Shown: piece after piece, positions 57,850-64,000 of the stretch
Numbering within the stretch: position 1 is the stretch's first letter
Layout: every line of letters begins with the position of its first letter
Source: Aldrovandia affinis
Lineage: Eukaryota > Chordata > Actinopteri > Notacanthiformes > Halosauridae
Assembly (NCBI GenBank): GCA_029706075.1
Contig: JAINUG010000015.1
Coordinates: forward strand, 5,106,154 to 5,170,153
Length of the DNA: 64,000 nt
Direction of reading: 5' to 3'
Program-made: the position numbers and the translations under genes
The notes under the pieces: model-generated
Told to the model about the DNA's origin: nothing
Database searches by the model: none
Seen by the model: the letters and a program-made list of their open reading frames with translations, nothing else

Positions 57850-59454
57850 CTTTAGCTTGCCTTGTTTAACGTTAAAATATCCACATTTTCCTGTTGCATG
57901 CATTCACCTCGAGCCATATCTTATTTTTCATCAGGAAGGGACATTTATTTATTGGCTGCCACTGAACAATACGGTATGCTGTCCGCGAATTAATATAAAT
58001 ATTGCCTGTTGAGGTAGACTCCCTATTTATAACTATAATGCTGGCTTATTATAAAATATGTGATCAGGAAAACAAAGCTCTTCCTTCCCAGTTAATTGAT
58101 AGAAGAACATGACAGATTAATCTGTGGATGGTAAATGAATGTCATACATTTCTATTTCAAGCAGTAATTAAGACGACGACAACCTGTCTGGCATCGAAAG
58201 TGGATTGGAAAGGGGATGGGGAAAGATAGCCGCTCCGTGAATAAATAGTTTAGTGAGCCAGGAAAAGGACCAGGGATCCCTGACACAAATGAGAAAATGA
58301 CAGAAGGCGCACGCTGCTCTAATTATTGTGTGTTTTTCTTCTATTTGATTAGATGTAGTGGGCTTCTTGCATTTTCAGTGTGCTGCAAGCACTGAAAATG
58401 ACTTTTTATGTACATGGGTTATCTTTAAATGTTGAATTAATGCTGAGCACTTTGTTTTTGTACGTCTGCAGCAATCTAGTAATACGGGGCTTGGCGGTAA
58501 ACACAATCAGGCTGTCATTGAAGTACCGAATAGAACCCTTTTCTAAAGTAGTGAAGGAGGAGAGCCCCTCCTTTGTCAACCAGCGATTAGAGAAGACAGG
58601 TGTGGATATGAGAGGCGAGCGAAGGGATATTGTTGCACTTTCAGGGAACAAAATGGGCTTTAAAACCTGCAGGGACCAGACTGGTCTAAAATATTCATCA
58701 CCTCATCTTTAATTATTCAGGCCTATTATCACCATAAAAGAATGTTTTCCTCTTTCAGGAAAGTGCCACGTATTCACTTGTGGCCCAGGGTGTGGGACAG
58801 TGTTTCTCAGGGACGGGACAAAGTCTGAGCGCGACCTTGGATAAAGCAGTGCTATGCACGGCGGCCATTTGTCAAAGTTACAACTCTTGATTTGCGCCTG
58901 CTTTCACCTGGCCTCCTGGTCTCTCTCAGGTATTACACTGTTTATCTGTGTTGACAGTAAGGGTTCTCCTGCTTTACACCCATAAAAGGAGCTGCTTTAG
59001 AGAAAATAGCACTGTAAATAGTGATCAACTCTCCCATGCTGAGGAGCACAGCGCTGCGTTGACCATGTGGGAGAGATGAGCTCACAGCTTCTCAAATAGA
59101 TTCTTACGGGCCAGGGAGAATGGTTGAATTTACACTCAATACCGGAAAAAGGGAGGTGGTCAAACAGGGCACTTAAATCTCTGAAGTCCTTCGGCATACT
59201 GAAAAGACCAGACATAGGCAGGGGCCTCTTAAGTGTCTTGGTCTATAAAGGCACCTTCAGTGTACAGGCTAAGCCCTATAGCCTAGGCCTCCTTGGCTTC
59301 CTTGCTTGTGTATTTAGAAAGACAATGAGGGTAGAAAAAAAGAGCAGACAAAGCTTCTATTACATGTCAACAATTTAAAAATGTCATGCTTTTAAAAAGA
59401 GTGCCAAGCAGATACCTTATTTACTTCACAGATTCTTTATTCGTTGTTAGCTTG

Positions 59455-59602
59455 GTGTGGAAGGCCTCGGTCTGGAAGGCGGAATCAGGGCGATTAGTGG
59501 CCTTGCATTGTCTAATCGTACCTGTGTGCGTAAAACTGCTCTGCCAGTAGGCGTGGCCACTAATCGCCCTGATTCCACTCCCGAGACTGGCCTCTTCCAC
59601 AC
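59455..59602. mobile_element. Palindromic MITE, 148 bp
   Basis: The left end gtgtggaaggcctcggtctg and the right end (reverse complement gtgtggaagaggccagtctc) are imperfect inverted repeats. They continue into a perfectly matching inner block ggaatcagggcgattagtgg on the left and its reverse complement on the right. The spacer is about 50 bp. Flanks ttagctt and ttaactt could be a diverged duplication. The superfamily is not assigned. Confidence 0.75.
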
Positions 59603-61577
59603 TTAACTTAATTCGAAATGCACTATTATTACAGCATGCGATGCGTGCTCCAACACAACTGGATAATCGTGATACTATAATACAATAAAATAACAGTTGT
59701 AACCTAATTTTGTCATTGTTAAGAAGCATAGAATCATTTATTTATATGTGGAGCAGATATTAATGTGGCTTTATTTCATATAATTAAAAAAATGTTTTTT
59801 TAATACCGAAAGTCGAAACCTCAAATGTGTGTGCATGTTCCTTCACACTTCAGTGGACGAACACAAAAAAATCTTTAGTCCAGGGTTTATACAAATTCAA
59901 AAAGGGATAGAGAATTCAATATTGCAGTCAATTTCCAGAAGCAGCCTAATTTAAAAGCAGTTTTTTTTTTTTAACAGGAAATCTAATTCAATAGCACGGA
60001 ACATACTGTACTTTGGGGAGAGAAGGGAACTGGGCTCCAAACTTCATTCTTTATTTGAAAGCCTTCAGTGTGGGTTTTCTTTTTTCAGGCAGTTTGTGTG
60101 TTTTTATTTTGTGTTTTTTTTTTGCTTTCGTTTTCAAAAACCTTTTGTACTGTCTGACCTATAAAAACTATAAACTCTTTAATGCTATGAAATAGAAAAG
60201 CATCCCTTGCCATTTCCACAAGAAATGTTAACAGATAGAGTACATCAATTAAGATAGGTCTGTAGAAGACCTAAATTGCTTTACTGTCCTTGCAGGAAGA
60301 TGGTAAGAATGGATAACATGATTGTTGCGTGTTTGCAGGCAACTACACAGCCCTTTATTCTGTGGCCCCAAACATCCATTACAGGAGAAGCACCTCTGAA
60401 GCACCTCTGAAGTGTAATGTATTCTTTTAGACATTGTCTCTCCCTGTAACAATGTAGCCCAGATAACCTTTCCCTTCAAAATAATATCATTTTTCACCAG
60501 CCTCCCTTCTTAATTGTGCCCTCTTACACTGTTTTGCATTTAATGCGCAAAAAGATTCAAGACTGGAATAAGCAGAGGTCAGTGTTGAAATGCTCAACTC
60601 AACAAAAAATATTAGGCCTAGTTTCAGACAGGGCTACGCTGTTTGAAGTTATGTTTTCAGGATCATAACTATGGAAGTACTTATTGGAATAGAATGGAAT
60701 AGAAGTTCTTATTTTGCCCTCATCTGCTAAGTCAAAAGTAATAAAATGGGAATTCTTGAAATTGCTTCCGAATTCATTACGGATTGCTCACGTACCGTGA
60801 CTTGGGTACATCTGATAAATTCAAACAGACAAGGGCATGATTGCTAAATTAATGGCTTTGGAAAACTGTATTTAATGCCCTAATAGCCTGGACTTGAATC
60901 TACTGAAGAAGTGCTCAGCCTAGTGTGAGAGGCAACACCAGGGAACCTGTGATTTCACATCATGCTGTGTCCACTCACTTAGCTTCAGAATACACTGACT
61001 TTTTCATGTGCAAGCACTGATCTTTTTCTCATGCTTGCACAAACTTTCTCCTCAGCTAAGATATTCTCTTTTTGTGGTGGGTACAATTTAATCTGACAGG
61101 AGAATTGCTAATATTTTGAATATTGCAATGCATCTAGCCTGCCAAATTACCACTGAAGTAAGAACAACTCGATGACAAGAAGCTGCTATTCTTTTCATTC
61201 TTATGTCCACAGTGTCCTACTGATTGACATTGGGAACCAAGAGGAGATGTGTGGTCAAGAGGATAAACTTTAAATGTCTACCTCTGTTTTCATTGAATCA
61301 GCATTGTTGTGCAGAGGGTTCAACTTTCAAACGACACTGGCACCCCTACTAGTAGAATTCACACTGAGGGACAAGGTAACTTGGATCTGTAAAAGTGAAA
61401 TGAAGGAGAAACTATTTACATGTTTCACAATCTACCAGAAAACAAATTCAAACTCTGTCTGTGAAAGAAGAGAATGGAGGTGGCTTCAGCCATGTGTGTC
61501 ACATCGACACGTGATGAATGCCACCACCGGACACATCTGGAACCACAAAATGAGAGAGAGATGAGGGGACTGGCATA

Positions 61578-61672
61578 AGAGATTATGAACAGGCAGGCTG
61601 CAGACTGGCATGGGGATTATAAATAGGCAGGCTGCAGACTGGCTTGGGAGAGTGTAGGCAGGCTGGCTGCAT
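61578..61672. repeat. 34-bp tandem repeat, about three copies
   Basis: aggcaggctgcagactggc occurs at 61591 and 61625, with a variant (aggcaggctggctgc) at 61656. Confidence 0.85.
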
Positions 61673-64000
61673 ACTCACTGTCGAGGCTGTTTATCATCTA
61701 AGCCGTATGTGCCCCTGCGGCACCAATTAAGATTTCATACAAATCTGTAGGTTTCACAAGATTGCAACCAGAAGTGTAAAAATGAAATACCCCTGTACAT
61801 TGAATTGGTAGCTCTAATGATTTCTTTTGTACTCTTTGTTTTAGAAATTGTTGAAATCACTGTAATGGTTTGTTTTACTGTGAAAATGTTTCAACTGGTT
61901 ATTGTTGTATTTGAATGGCTACCGTTACATCTCTTGATTGTGCCTGGCTGAAGAGATATTCATTTTAAAACAGACATGAGACTTTAAAGTAGGTGCTGAT
62001 GAACCTGGTTAGAGCCATTGTATACATTTTTCACTCTTTCAGTTGTCTTCAAAAGATGCATCATTATGAAATTGACCATTTCAGATGAAGTAAACAAACT
62101 ATTCTGAGTTTGGAAGTGGAAAAAATCAATTGAACCCCTCTTGAGGAAGAATGAGCAAAACATAGCAGCAAAAGATAAAGTGGAAATGGCTGGCTCCTAG
62201 CCATAAACCCTCACCCTACATTACGTTAAAGCCAGTGGCAAGAGTATGACCCAGTAAAGGCACCATCCAATCACAAATGGAGTCCAATCCCATCACAAAT
62301 GGAGCTGTCAGACGTGTACATTTATTTGGAAGAACTGTGTCACACGTCATTCCGTTTCAGAGATCAGAGGCAAAAGTGATTCTGTGGCAGGTGACCCCGA
62401 GGCTATTCTGACTATCTACTGCTCTGCTTTTTTAGCGCTCTGCCTTGGAAGAGCAATAACTTCGTCTTGTTATGCTAACGAGTATGGCGTTGTGCTAAGA
62501 GTCACAGTGACTCCTCGCTGTCTCCCGCACAAACCCAATGAGTGCTGCAGGTGACAAATTCTGTACACAAAAAAGGACGGTCATTTTCAACTTTAGATGT
62601 TGTGACAGGCACTTGGTGGAACAAACACATTTTCTCTGACTCCTGCAAGACCACTGTTGGATGGTGGACACACTGAACTCTATTCTTCGAATGTACTATA
62701 CAATCTCTTTAAGGAAAGTAGCATTCACTGGTGTTACACAACTCAATCTCTTTTTTCGATGTGGCATGCCAGACAATCTCAGAATAAGTAAGTGCATACA
62801 TGGTCCTTCAGTACCTAGTACATAGTCTCCCATCCATGACCCATGACTGAAACCAGAAAGGCTGCCATTCAGAGACTTAAGTAAATGGCAAATGTATGGC
62901 ACTTGGGGGATTGGGAAGAGTGTTATTTCCCCCCCCCCCAATTTCCCTGGCTGTTATTCTTTCTTTTCAGTCTTGCAAGTTTGAGGGTGGGTAAAGTGTA
63001 AAACGTGGACGGGAAGAGTTTTGGGGGAAATATTGGTATATATAATATTTTTTCAGTGAAGCAACATATTGTCCAATGAATTCGCTCTATAGCAGTCATG
63101 TATTTGTTGTGCATGAAATGATCAAATGAAGTATTTAGTCATTTATGGTTTAGGGCTTTAAAAATATTTATTCATTGGGGAGCAGTTTACATTTTTATTG
63201 GTTTGTGTGCCTGTCTGCTTGTCATCATGCCAAATGACAGCAGTGCATACCTGTCACTTGATTATTTTGTAGGGGCAAGCACAGGGAATGTTATTATGTT
63301 TCAATCATGAATATATTCTCTACTTGCAAAGGTAAATGCAAGTAGAGGTAAAGGTAAAAGGTAAAACAAAGGTAAAAAATAATTTAAAGATGAAGCTCTC
63401 GTGTTTAATATTAATTAAGGTAGCACTCAGCACCTGGACCTTTCTTGTACAGTATATGGATACTGTTTCAAATCATATTTTGTATACGGCTGTTTATGAT
63501 GTTTGAATAAGAAAGGAAAACAGGCTTTTAAAGGACCCGTGACGAATATCTCAGAGAATATCTCCACTGTCGGCTCACTTCATATGGATGAGTTATATAA
63601 CGGCTCCGGATTAAGTGTCTAAAATAATGTCAGTTAGTAGCGATGAGTCTGGTCGTGGGGTTAGGACCTCTCTGCATGGGCAGATTGAATTGTGTCTTGG
63701 AGGTACGAGAGACCTTTTAGTCTTTTACCAGTCTTTTACCTGAGGCTAGATAGTCTCCCACTGTTTGGTCTTGATTGAAAGCCACACAGCAGAAAGCTCC
63801 TCAGACTCAGCGAGACAGTGGCAGCTCACTGGCTTTCAGTCACGCAGGATATATGAAGCGAACGTTGGCCGTGCGCTGAGCACCGCACCCAGAAGAGCCT
63901 GATCGCGATGCTCAATCACCCCCCCTCCCCGCCACGGCGGCTCAGCCGCCTTCAGCACTGTCAGTGTTAAATCTCCACGTACCACCATTGAGTGGGGAGT

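Larger units (their letters stand above)
57423..64000 (+). other. Start of the next SNX29 intron
   Basis: It contains a CA run at 57466-57481, a CT/C-rich run at 57811-57849, a palindromic MITE at 59455-59602 and a short tandem array at 61578-61672. The stretch 57930-58340 is complex, non-repetitive sequence with TAAT-type cores (cagtaattaag, gttaattgat), which is another enhancer candidate by texture. I found no exon with plausible splice sites and a SNX29 tail match. Confidence 0.6.

Overview
The window is a vertebrate intronic landscape, almost certainly from a ray-finned (teleost-type) fish. Five short exons with consensus GT-AG junctions lie on the + strand. Joined in order they read through without a stop and encode the C-terminal part of sorting nexin 29 (SNX29): the end of the coiled-coil linker and most of the PX domain. 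Exons lie at 3057-3173, 6661-6716, 7578-7659, 33471-33611 and 57283-57422. The RUN-domain half of the gene lies upstream of the window, and the last coding exon (the short tail after the PX domain) lies downstream. No other host protein-coding gene, rRNA or intact tRNA gene can be supported. Over 98% of the window is intron.

Layout. 1-3056 is the end of an upstream intron with a strong foldback repeat. 3057-7659 holds three clustered exons, CA/TG-rich simple repeats and a 1.4 kb DNA-transposon-like element. 7660-33470 is a 25.8 kb intron carrying a Tc1/mariner copy with intact ends and a broken transposase, a hAT-type MITE with a perfect 8-bp target duplication, a PIF/Harbinger-type element with a TTA duplication, several copies of one SINE-like family and an RTE/Rex3-like LINE end. 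33612-57282 is a 23.7 kb intron carrying an L2-like reverse-transcriptase scrap, the C-terminal zinc-knuckle plus restriction-like endonuclease part of an R2-superfamily LINE, a THAP zinc-finger relic, a second dead Tc1 copy, a 73-bp minisatellite with a perfect 148-bp higher-order duplication and another DNA element. 57423-64000 is the start of the final intron, with a palindromic MITE and little else recognisable.

The organism call rests on the transposon mix (two Tc1 types, a hAT MITE, PIF/Harbinger, Rex3-like RTE, R2-superfamily LINE and the fish SINE tail resembling 'ctggataagagcgtctgct') together with the SNX29 exons. The species cannot be fixed from this.

I found no novel gene system. 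The observations most worth a second look are the long foldbacks, the freshly duplicated minisatellite, the decayed transposon coding domains (THAP, MADF-like, RLE) and several intron stretches whose texture suggests conserved enhancers. Those enhancer calls need alignment and are inference only.
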